The position numbers and the translations under genes are program-made. DNA of 57,039 nt from assembly GCA_024102795.1 (NCBI GenBank), contig JAGFJK010000084.1:1-57039 (forward strand), given 5' to 3'. Origin of the DNA: Pirellulaceae bacterium. GTDB lineage: Bacteria > Planctomycetota > Planctomycetia > Pirellulales > Pirellulaceae. The notes under the pieces were generated by a model, which worked only from the letters and a program-made list of their open reading frames with translations, made no database searches and was not told the DNA's origin. This document shows positions 34,198-43,200 of this stretch, piece by piece; within the stretch, counting starts at the first letter, position 1, and every line of letters starts with the position of its first letter.

Positions 34198-35379
34198 GTG
34201 GAAATCAATGACCAGCTCATCAGCCGGGTCGCCGAGGCGACGGACGAGCAGCGGTTGCTGCGGACCGCCATCCGGTTGATCGAAGTGCCCAGTCCCACGC
34301 GGTCGGCCGCGGACGCGGCCGATTGTCTGGCCGAGATGTTGGAGCAGGACGGATTCGCGGTCCAGCGGCCGGAAGCGGGCTGGGCCACGTCGCCGGCCGT
34401 GGTCGCTCGCTGGGGTCCGGCGACGGGCCGCACGTTGCAACTGAACGGGCACCTCGACACGGTTCACCTGCCATTCGTGCCGCCGAGCGTGCGGGAGGGA
34501 ATCTTGCGCGGCAGCGGCGCTTCGGACATGAAGGGCGGGATCGCGGCGATGGTCGAAGCGCTGCGGATCGTCCGGCACGTCGCTCCCGACCTGCGGGGCT
34601 CCGTTCTGCTGACGGCTCACGATCTGCACGAAAGCCCCTGGGGCGACGGCAGCCAGGTGGATACGCTGATTGCCGAAGGTTTCCTGGGCGACGGCGTGTT
34701 GTTGCCGGAGTATCTCAGCGATCGAGTGCCGATCATCGGCCGGGGTCTGGCGGTGCTGGACGTGGCGCTGACCCGCGGCGGGCAGCCGGTGCACGAGGTG
34801 CTGGGCGGCATGGAGCAGCCCAGCGTGATTCGCGCCGGCGGGCGGCTGATCGGGGCGCTCGAAACGCTGGACGCCGAACTGGCCGTTCGCGCGCATCCGC
34901 TGGCCGGGCGCGATAGCCTGTTTGTGGGACGGGTGGCCGCGGGCGAGATTTTCAATCAGGCGCCGGTCCGGTTCGAGCTGTCGGGCACGCGCCGCTGGCT
35001 GCCGGGGACCGACGCGGGGCAAGTCCGCCGGCAGTTCGAACAACTGGTTCAGGATGTGGCCCAGCAATACGGCGTGCAGGCGGAGGGCCGATTTCTGCTG
35101 GCCCGCGACGCGTTTGAAATCAGTGCCCAGGATCCGCTGGTGGCCGCTTTCCAGCGGGCCCACCGCGCGATCGCTGGACAGGAATTGCCGCTGGGTGCCA
35201 AGCCGTTCGTGGACGACGGCAACGCCTTCGTCCGGCAAGGCGGGGTTCCCGCCATCACGCACGGACCGGACGCCCATGGCGCTCACACGGTGGACGAATG
35301 GGTGCCGGTGGCCGAGCTGGTTCGGGTGGCCCGTGTTTACGCCCTGACCGCGCTGGCGTATTGTGAATCGTCCGCCTGA
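34198..35379 (+). CDS. M20-family metallo-deacylase (ArgE/DapE-like)
   Basis: 393 residues from GTG 34198. Zinc-site motifs are clear: 'NGHLDTVHLPF' near residue 82, 'GSGASDMKGGIAAMVEAL' near 103, 'DLHESPWGDG' near 143 and the terminal 'HGPDAHGAHTVDEW'. The family removes acyl groups from amino acids or peptides in the cytoplasm (acetylornithine, succinyl-diaminopimelate and others). The usual second glutamate pair 'EE' is replaced by 'HES', so substrate class is uncertain. It is followed after 67 bases by a class-III aminotransferase, which suggests a joint amino-acid pathway. Preceded by the repeat cluster. Confidence 0.85.
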   Translation: MEINDQLISRVAEATDEQRLLRTAIRLIEVPSPTRSAADAADCLAEMLEQDGFAVQRPEAGWATSPAVVARWGPATGRTLQLNGHLDTVHLPFVPPSVREGILRGSGASDMKGGIAAMVEALRIVRHVAPDLRGSVLLTAHDLHESPWGDGSQVDTLIAEGFLGDGVLLPEYLSDRVPIIGRGLAVLDVALTRGGQPVHEVLGGMEQPSVIRAGGRLIGALETLDAELAVRAHPLAGRDSLFVGRVAAGEIFNQAPVRFELSGTRRWLPGTDAGQVRRQFEQLVQDVAQQYGVQAEGRFLLARDAFEISAQDPLVAAFQRAHRAIAGQELPLGAKPFVDDGNAFVRQGGVPAITHGPDAHGAHTVDEWVPVAELVRVARVYALTALAYCESSA

Positions 35380-35446
35380 CCCTGGGGCAGCCGCCCGGCT
35401 GCGGCGGCCAGGTACGTTGTCTCCACCCCTGCTGAGTGAACGCCCG

Positions 35447-36829
35447 ATGACTACGGAAGCCTCTCCCTGGATCGAAGATGACTTGTCCGATCAGCAGACC
35501 GCGGAGGAGCGGTTCCTGCGGCAGATTTTCATTCGCGCTCAGATGTCCGAGTTTGTGCGCGAGCCGCTGATGATGACGCGCGCCGACGGGGTGTACTACT
35601 GGGACGTGCATGGCAAGCAGTACCTGGACGCGTTGTCGGGGATTTACACGGTCAGCGTGGGGCACAACAACCGGCATGTGATCGAGGCGATCCGGCGGCA
35701 GATGGACCAGCTTTGCTTTTCGCCCGTGATGCACGGGTCGAACCCGCAGGCGGTGCGGCTGGCCAACCGCCTGGTCAATCTGGCTCCGGGCGATCTGAGT
35801 GCCGCCAAGCTGCTGTCGGGCGGTTCCGAGGCGACTGAGGCGGCCATCAAGATGGCTCGCCAGTACCACAAGCTGCGCGGGCAGGCGACGCGGTACAAGA
35901 TCATCTCGCGCTATCATTCCTGGCACGGCTCGACGCTGGGCGCCCTGTCCGCGTCGGGGCTGGCGTCGCGGCGAGCGGTGAACGAGCCGCTGGCACCCGG
36001 TTTCTTGCACGTCTTTCCCCCGACGTGTTACCGCTGCCCGTTCGGCAAGGAGTATCCGGCTTGCGAGCTGACCTGTGCCAGCCTGGTCGAGCAGGTGATC
36101 GAGCTGGAGGCGCCCGAGACGGTGGCGGCCGTGATGGTGGAACCGATCGGGCACACGGGCGGGATCATCGACCCGCCGCCGGAGTATCTGCCGCTACTGC
36201 GCGAGATCTGCGACCGGCACGGAGTGCTGCTGATATTTGACGAAGTGATCACGGGCATTGGCCGCACCGGCCAGATGTTCGCGGCGGAAACGTTTGGCGT
36301 GACGCCCGACTTGCTGTGCCTGGGCAAGGGGCTGAGCGGCGGGTTTGCGCCGCTGGCGGCCTTGCTGTGCCGCAAGCACATCGCCGACGCTTTCTGGGGC
36401 GACGCGCGGGAGAATCCGGGCTTTGTCGAGGGGCACACGTACGAAGGCAATCCGATTGCCTGTGCCACGGGCCTGGCGGTGCTGGAGGAGATTCAGAGCC
36501 GCGAGTTGTGCGAGAACGCCCGGCGGATGGGCGCTCGGCTCCGCGCGGGGCTCGAAGGCCTGCGCCACCACGGCATTGTTGGCGACATCCGCGGCAAGGG
36601 GCTGCTGCAGGGCATCGAGCTGGTGCGCGATCCGCGGACCAGGCAGCGGTTCGAGCATCCGCTGGGCGTTGAAATCGGCCGCCGCGCCTTGCGGCACGGG
36701 CTGCTGACGCGGTTCGATCCCCACTGGATCGCGTTTGGCCCGCCGCTGATCGTACGGCCCGACGAGATCGACCAGATGATCGCCGTGCTGGACCAATCCA
36801 TCCGGGAAGTTCTGGCCGCGCAACACTAG
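35447..36829 (+). CDS. Class-III PLP-dependent aminotransferase
   Basis: 460 residues from ATG 35447. Fold type I class III signature: 'GGSEATEAAIKMARQYH', 'RYHSWHGSTLGALS', 'LLIFDEVITGIGRTG' and the PLP lysine in 'LCLGKGLSGGFAPLA'. A small insert with three Cys ('TCYRCPFGKEYPACELTC', near residues 190-207) resembles that of some omega-amino-acid:pyruvate aminotransferases. It transfers an amino group from an omega- or alpha-amine; the exact substrate cannot be deduced. Probably co-transcribed with the M20 deacylase. Confidence 0.88.
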   Translation: MTTEASPWIEDDLSDQQTAEERFLRQIFIRAQMSEFVREPLMMTRADGVYYWDVHGKQYLDALSGIYTVSVGHNNRHVIEAIRRQMDQLCFSPVMHGSNPQAVRLANRLVNLAPGDLSAAKLLSGGSEATEAAIKMARQYHKLRGQATRYKIISRYHSWHGSTLGALSASGLASRRAVNEPLAPGFLHVFPPTCYRCPFGKEYPACELTCASLVEQVIELEAPETVAAVMVEPIGHTGGIIDPPPEYLPLLREICDRHGVLLIFDEVITGIGRTGQMFAAETFGVTPDLLCLGKGLSGGFAPLAALLCRKHIADAFWGDARENPGFVEGHTYEGNPIACATGLAVLEEIQSRELCENARRMGARLRAGLEGLRHHGIVGDIRGKGLLQGIELVRDPRTRQRFEHPLGVEIGRRALRHGLLTRFDPHWIAFGPPLIVRPDEIDQMIAVLDQSIREVLAAQH

Positions 36830-36888
36830 GCGCGCGATGCGGGACGCGACAACGACAGGCTCCGGCCGCGAACCACGCCGGCGAGTCG

Positions 36889-38946
36889 TCATGGCGACTC
36901 GACTTTTTCCCAGGCCGCCGCGTGGATGACTCCCTGGTGGCCGTTTGGGGAGGCGTCGTGAAGAATGTTGCCCTCCCCTTCATCGCAGTGAAACAGGCAA
37001 ACCGTCTGATTGTCGACCTGGAACCGCTTGATGGGCGTGAAACGCGAGTCGTACCTGCTGGAGTTCGAGACTCGGACTTCGTCGATCAACCCCTCGAAGT
37101 ACGACAGCGGTTCAACGCTCGCACCACCGGCCGCCGAGGGCAGCCGCGCGCCGATACCGAAAGTTGCGGTGCGAGGCAGATTCTGGACGTTGTTGACAAT
37201 CATGGGGCGCTCTTGTCGGACCCCGTTCACGTAGAAGCTCATGTACCCGTCGGCGAAGACGGCCGCCAGGTGGATATTCTCATTGGATTTGGACACACTT
37301 GTGGAATGCAGTTGTGCCCAACCAATTCCGGGCGTTGACACGTAGGCTGCCAGCACACGCGAAGTGCCGCAGTACGTCAGCCAGACGGATTCGTGCCAGC
37401 CGAGACAGGTCTGAATCACTTCGCCGGTGGTGTCCGCTGGACGAACCCAGGCCTCGATCGTCCAGGGCTGTTTCGGATCAAACACCAGCGACGGCACCGA
37501 GACAAAACTTTCCCGACCGTCAAAGCGCAACGCATAATTGGGCGAGCCGTGAGCGACGGGCGTCGTGGTCAGTGGTCCCGCAGCGGTCGCCGGCGGGCCA
37601 TGGCCTCCCGTTGTTTCCGGCGCGGCGGGAGCGGCCTGCACCCAATGGTTGGAGAGCAGGTGGTCCCACGAAGGGCCTAGCAAGACGACAGCCAGGATCA
37701 CGGCCGTCGCGCCAAGCGCCGCTGCGGCCAGCAATTTCCGTCGCCTCGTCGGCCGCCGCGCCGGTTTTGGCGCGGCCTGAGTCGTAACCGACTCCGGGCG
37801 GACAGGCGAGGCTTCGACCGTGATGCCCCGACCATTCGCGATGGGGGACGCGGCCTGGCCTCGCAAGAACGTCGCCAGCTCGGGTTCCAAAACCTTCGAG
37901 CGACCTGCAGGACGGGGCCCTTTGCCGCGAATCCCCTGCACCTGCTGCAGGGCCCGAATAACTTCCCGCATCGTTTGAAAACGGTCCGCGGGGCGTTTGG
38001 CGACCATCTTCTGAAAGACGTCGTTCAGGCCCGGCAAGACGTCGCCGCAGCGCTCCGCCAAATCAGGGACGGGCTGCTCGCGATGCGCCAGGAGAATCTG
38101 GGGCGGCGAATCGCCGGCATAGATGGGCTGGCCAGTCAGCAGAAAGTGCAGCGTGCAACCCAGGCCGTAAATGTCCGACCGAAGATCGTTCCCCTTAACG
38201 TTCATGGCTTGCTCGGGCGCCATGTAGTCCAAGGTTCCCAGGATTTCTCCCGCCGTGGTCAGATCGTCGTGCTTGACCGCTCCGCTGCGCTCGATAAACC
38301 GGGCCAAACCCATGTCCGTGATCTTCACCACGCCCTGGCGATCAACCAGCAGATTGCCCGGTTTAATGTCGCGATGGACAACACCCAGTCCGTGGGCGTA
38401 CTGCAACCCTTTGGCGGCACTCAGCAAGAAGTGGATCGCCAGTCGAGACGACAGCGGTCCGCGTTGCCGCACATAGGTGCTCAGGTCCGTCCCATCGATA
38501 TATTCCATCACCAGAAAATGTGATTGTCCGACGACAACCGCATCGAATGCGGTGACGATATTGGGATGCACCAGTTTGGCGGCCATCTCGACTTCGCGCC
38601 GGAACCGCTCTGACACGTCGCGATTCCTCAGCAGCTTGCGGGGCAGCATTTTCAGCGCCACGACACGATTCATGTGGCGGTGCCGCGCTCGGTAGACCGT
38701 CCCCATCCCCCCTTCACCCAATTTGTCGAGGATAAGGTAGCGGCCCAGTGACAAGAGATTGGCCTTGCGCTGCAGCACGCAGCTCTGCTGAAAGCGAGTC
38801 AGCCGATTGGCGCGGACCAGCAGATCGGTCAAGTCTTCAGCGTTCTGGGGCAAAACCCCAAACTGCCTTTCAAGAACGGCAAGCTCCTCGGCGGTCACCA
38901 ACCCGCTACCGAGAAGCTCGTCGACTACCCACTCAACAGTGGCCAT
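36889..38946 (-). CDS. Transmembrane Ser/Thr kinase with LamG-like extracytoplasmic domain
   Basis: 685 residues from ATG 38946 with AAGGA upstream. The N-terminal ~65 residues form a planctomycete-type helical domain ('LLVRANRLTRFQQSCVLQ'). The kinase is at about 69-330: 'LGEGGMGTVYRA', 'VALKML', 'HRDIKPGNLL', a DFG variant DMG ('ITDMGLARF'), and 'MAPEQAM'. A Pro/Arg linker leads to a membrane helix about 403-423, then a concanavalin/LamG-like sandwich (about 470-680) with 'ALRFDGRESFVSVP', 'PWTIEAWVRP' and 'GLIDEVRVSN'. Unlike the others it has no adjacent sigma gene. Likely a sensor of extracellular carbohydrate or protein. Confidence 0.9.
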   Translation of the reverse strand: MATVEWVVDELLGSGLVTAEELAVLERQFGVLPQNAEDLTDLLVRANRLTRFQQSCVLQRKANLLSLGRYLILDKLGEGGMGTVYRARHRHMNRVVALKMLPRKLLRNRDVSERFRREVEMAAKLVHPNIVTAFDAVVVGQSHFLVMEYIDGTDLSTYVRQRGPLSSRLAIHFLLSAAKGLQYAHGLGVVHRDIKPGNLLVDRQGVVKITDMGLARFIERSGAVKHDDLTTAGEILGTLDYMAPEQAMNVKGNDLRSDIYGLGCTLHFLLTGQPIYAGDSPPQILLAHREQPVPDLAERCGDVLPGLNDVFQKMVAKRPADRFQTMREVIRALQQVQGIRGKGPRPAGRSKVLEPELATFLRGQAASPIANGRGITVEASPVRPESVTTQAAPKPARRPTRRRKLLAAAALGATAVILAVVLLGPSWDHLLSNHWVQAAPAAPETTGGHGPPATAAGPLTTTPVAHGSPNYALRFDGRESFVSVPSLVFDPKQPWTIEAWVRPADTTGEVIQTCLGWHESVWLTYCGTSRVLAAYVSTPGIGWAQLHSTSVSKSNENIHLAAVFADGYMSFYVNGVRQERPMIVNNVQNLPRTATFGIGARLPSAAGGASVEPLSYFEGLIDEVRVSNSSRYDSRFTPIKRFQVDNQTVCLFHCDEGEGNILHDASPNGHQGVIHAAAWEKVESP

Positions 38947-39139
38947 TATCCTTGTCCTTCAGGGGGTAATTTACCACTGACTAGCTGGTATGCAATCTCC
39001 CTTTCTTTCTGACGGCAAAAGTTTTTCTGGTTATAACCGCTCGTGACATCCCACCCCCCAATGGCGCAGGGAGTGGAGAGTCGGAAAATCGAGAGCGCTG
39101 CGGGCCCCTTGAGGGCGGCTTGCGAGGGGAGCGAGGGTA

Positions 39140-39490
39140 CTAGGCGGACGAATCCGGTGTTTCGACGATCAGCAGGCAGTTACAACCGTGAGCCACATCG
39201 GGGATCACTTGCCCTTGCCATTGTGATTCACGAATCAACAACTGGGCATTGCCGTCATCGACTCCGCCATCGAGCGTGACGCGGAGGATCCAGCCGAGCA
39301 CCGAGTCTTGTTCGTACCTGGCCCGTCCCTTGAGGACCCGGCGCTGGTCGCCCACTGGCAACGAGATGGCAACTCGTTTGCCGTCGCAAGCGGCGAATTC
39401 CCCGCTATTCGGGCCGTTGTGGGCGGCATCCCGCACCTCGCCAAAATCGCGAGGGGCGCCGGGCAGAAATGGTCTGGAGCGTCGGAGCAT
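39140..39490 (-). CDS. Small unrecognised protein co-transcribed with a KOW protein
   Basis: 116 residues from ATG 39490, four bases after the stop of the KOW gene. Protein-like composition with strands ('RVAISLPVGDQRRVLKGRARYEQDS', quoted in part; 'ILRVTLDGG', 'AQLLIRES') and a Cys pair in 'HGCNCLLIVE'. No family recognised. The neighbour suggests a nucleic-acid or ribosome/transcription-related role, which is only inference. Confidence 0.6.
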   Translation of the reverse strand: MLRRSRPFLPGAPRDFGEVRDAAHNGPNSGEFAACDGKRVAISLPVGDQRRVLKGRARYEQDSVLGWILRVTLDGGVDDGNAQLLIRESQWQGQVIPDVAHGCNCLLIVETPDSSA

Positions 39491-39494
39491 GGCT

Positions 39495-39719
39495 TTACTT
39501 CCGTTCCACCGCGAGGAGCCAGAACTCATGGATTTCGACGTAGACTGACCGCCCCAGGCAGACGAGTGCCTTGCCCACACGCCGCCGCTCCACGAAGTCG
39601 CCTGTCACACCTTTCAGCTCCCCGGCCGTGATCTCGACACGCATACCGGGTACGAGACGCGCGACGCTCGTCTCTGACGCAGTGCCCGCGACCGTTTGAG
39701 ACTGAACGCGCTTAGCCAT
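39495..39719 (-). CDS. Small KOW-domain (NusG-C-terminal-like) protein
   Basis: 74 residues from ATG 39719. Residues about 23-60 match a KOW module: 'PGMRVEITAGELKGVTGDFVE' (shortened: GMRVEITAGELKGVTG), then 'GKALVCL' and 'SVYVEI'. In NusG and RfaH this domain follows an NGN domain that contacts RNA polymerase; here the NGN part is absent, so it is a stand-alone KOW. Such modules bind ribosomal protein S10, Rho or RNA. It is the first gene of a two-gene unit. Confidence 0.68.
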   Translation of the reverse strand: MAKRVQSQTVAGTASETSVARLVPGMRVEITAGELKGVTGDFVERRRVGKALVCLGRSVYVEIHEFWLLAVERK

Positions 39720-40140
39720 AGTTGCAGGAGCCGGGCGATAGAGCACGAGTTCACTCGTTTTCGGCACGGCACGACACAAGCCAGGGGCTGACGAGCCCCG
39801 CTTGCAACACCGAGCCGGCGCACACGACACCCGGACGCAGCAACTCCTGCCCAGCCTGCGAACCGGAACCACGATTGGATGCCGACGGCCCCCGTCAAAC
39901 TTCCGATTAGCCGGGCACCAAGTCGAAACCATCCGCAGATTCCTCCAACATAAGGGGGATCGATCCGAAATGCAAGCACTCTGAGTGGGTTTCCCACGAC
40001 CGGCCCCAGCCGGCCTCTGAGTATTTTCCGGGGTTTTCAGGTCTCAAGTCAGTGTACGCCCAGCGAACTTGCCGACGATCCCGGCCGCGCAGCGCTTTCC
40101 GGCGGTCGACGCGAGGACGTTGTTGACAGTTGCCGCGTTG
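39720..40140. other. Gap without recognised gene
   Basis: About 420 bases between the KOW unit and the terminal palindrome of the giant surface-protein gene. It contains a GGGGCT-GACG-AGCCCC hairpin near 39784-39799 and otherwise only poor, overlapping reading frames. The promoter of the KOW unit should lie near its left end. Confidence 0.5.
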
Positions 40141-40168
40141 GCGTGATCGCGCGGCCGCGCGATCACGC
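40141..40168. terminator. 28-bp perfect palindrome after the giant surface-protein gene
   Basis: GCGTGATCGCGCGG is followed directly by its exact complement, with no loop. It lies 44 bases past the stop at 40212 on the transcribed side and could form a strong hairpin in the mRNA. No T run follows, so termination is not assured; the symmetrical form would equally suit a protein-binding site. Confidence 0.5.
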
Positions 40169-40211
40169 TACGCGAGTCCAACGCCACACATCGCTGCGCC
40201 GGGTGTCGGGT

Positions 40212-43200
40212 CTACAGCACGTCCACGTTCTGATCATCCCCGTCGTCGTCGCCATCCACGTCGAAGATCAAGTTCAAGTCATACTGGGCTTTGTCCTTGT
40301 TGGCGTCCCGTTCGAACTCGAATTCCACCAGCGCGACCTGCCCGGAGCCGATCGTGCGGTTAGCCAGTGTGCCGGACTTCCAATCATCCGACCCGATCAG
40401 CAACCCGTCGACCGTCCATCCGGTCTCGGTCCGGAAGATCTCCACTCCATCGATCTTGATCTTCCGGAGTTTCTTGTTGCCCGAGGCCCACTTGATCAGC
40501 AGACTTTCGAGAACCGCATCGTTGTTGCCCACATTGGTAAGCGTGAACTTCAACTTGTTCTTGTTGAACAGCACGTCTCCCGCAACGACGTGTCCCTGGC
40601 CTGTGGGCAACTCCATGTTCGGCTGCAAGCCCAGCACGGTGCCCTCGTCGCCCACGAAACCGACCAGTTGGACGCCCGCATACGTATCCCCAAGGACCAG
40701 CGGAGCCGAGCACGAGGTATGCACCTCGACCGTCCGCAGCAGAACGCCGCTGAGCGCGTCCAAGAGGTGGATGTAGACCCTGGCTGGCAAGCTGGATCGT
40801 CCGGCCAGGGTCGCATCGAGGCCGAACACTTCGCCTTCTTCGACGGGGCCATCAAAGTACGATTCGGCATCCGCCCTGAACGCGTTGGGGTCGTTCGTCA
40901 CGCGGATGGAAACACTCGAAACACCCTCCAGGCTGCCGTTGTCCACCCTAATGACTGCCTTGTCCCCCTGAGAGTTATCGAACTCGTCCGAGGCCGTGTA
41001 CCGCAGATTCAGGCGTTGCGGATGCTCCCCTGTCGTGCAGACGTCGATGGCCGGCAGAACACCCCGATGGTGGCTCATGTCCATGTCCATCAATGCCACC
41101 TGGCCGCCGCCACTCTCCACGATGCCCAGGACGGTGCCCTTGTTGCCGACCAGCTTTTCTTCGCGGACCATGTCGATCGCCTCGAACAGCCACGATTCGC
41201 CGCCGTCAAAGATTCCATCCTCGTCCAGATCTCCGACGTTGTAACCCGATTCGCTCAAGATCTCCATGATGGCCCGGTCCACGCCCTGGGGCGGCATCCA
41301 GTACATGTCGTCGTTCGGGTCGCCGGGCGTGCCGTTGTCGTCGAAAACGTTCTCCAGCATGATCGGCGTGGTGCCCAGGTTGGAGATCTTATAGGTGAAC
41401 ACCACCTTGTCGCCCAGATCGATCTGTACGGCATCTTGAGGGTCGTCCGCGTCCTCGCCCAACTCGTCAAACGGGTTCGACGCTGGCAGGCTGGCCGTGT
41501 CGCCGTCGTTGTCCACCGCTCCGACGAAGGTGACACCGGCATAGACATCGCCCAGCCGCAGCGGCTTCGAGCAGGAAGTGTGAAACCCGATGCTCTGCAA
41601 CAAGGTTCCCTGCGCTGCCGGGTCGCCACTGTAGATCCGCACGTAGGTCTGGGCGCCAAAACTCGCTCCGCTGAAGGACGTCGACAGATCGAAGTAACTC
41701 CCGAGTTGGACAAGTCCGGAAAAGAACAGATTGCCTGTCCCCGTCGCGTCTCGACTGGCCACGATGTAGACCTCCAGCGGCGGAGGATCGGCAAGCGTTC
41801 CGCTCAGTGTGGCCTTGCCTCCTTGCGGATTGCTGATGATGTTGTTGCCGTCATAACGCAACGTGATCACCTCGAAATGATCCAGGCTCAGGTCATCACA
41901 AACATCCAGTCCGACCAACTCGGCTGTCTCTCTTTCGCCGCGGGTGTATTTCTGGATGTCCAGCGGGCTGACGAAGTGGTGACTGGGGTTCTGGTCCGTG
42001 ACGCCGTTTGGATCGGCCGTCACGATACCGATGTTCATCTGCTGGCCGGTCTCGTCGGCAATCTCCAGGGCCTGGTAGTACCACGTCTCGGATGGGTCAA
42101 GCAGGCCATCGCTATTGGTATCGCCAAAGTTGCGCCCGTTATCCTTGAGAATCGCTTCCACGAGGACGCCCGTATCGTCCGTGACGACCACGTTGGACAG
42201 CGGCATGTCCCCTGGGTTGGTCACGGCATACGTAAACGTGATCTTGTCGCCCAGGTTGGCGATCGGCCCTGTCGGCGTATCCGCCGGGACGCCGATGTTG
42301 CCGGGATCGAACGGGTGGTCCACTTCAAGCACAATCGTCGGGCCCTGCAACACCAGGTCGTCCAGCGGCGCCTGCGATTCCGGCAGGTTGACGGTCGCTC
42401 CATGTTCGCCGACGGCGCCCGCAATCTCGACGCCGCCGACAATGTCACCCAAGTTGATCGGCTGCGAGCACGAAGTGTGGTATTTCATGGTCTGCAGCGG
42501 GGCCTGACCTGCTTGAAACGCGGCCTCGTTGTCGAACAGATAGATCAGCATGTTCGAGCTGAATCTCGTTCTGCCGGCGAGCGACGCCTTGGCGGTAAAC
42601 GCGTCGTTCAGCGACACTGTCCCCGAAAAGAAAGTCTTCGCACTGCCGCTGAATACAGTACTCAGTTTCGTCGTGTCGGTCACGAAGAAATAGGAATCGT
42701 TGGGCGTATTGTCCGGCACTCCGCTCACGGCCGCTTTCGAGGTATCCTGGCTGGTCTGGAGATCGCTGCCGCCGATGTAGTCGAACGTCAATTCCACCGG
42801 CCGACCGATCGCTTCGCAGACCACCAGATGTTCCGCGACTCCCAGATAATGGGCCGGGTCGTCGTCCATCACCAACGTCCCCGTGTCGACCAGGCTACCG
42901 GTAACCTTACCGATGTTCCTGTACTGGCCGACCATCTCGACGATGCCGGTGGCCGAGTAGACCCAGGTCTCGCCGGGATCCAGCAGGCCGTTGCCGTTGT
43001 CACCACTCACATAGTCCGGCGTGAAGTCGTCGGTGTTGTCCCCCGGAGTCCCCGCGTCATCCACCACCACCACGTTGGCGACCGGCTGATTGCCGGGGTC
43101 CGGATTGGTTACGACGTACGTCCACATCACTCCGTCGCCCACCTTGATTTCCGGTCCAGCCGGTGCGTCCGCGTCGTCGCCAAAACCCGTGGGAGCGGTT

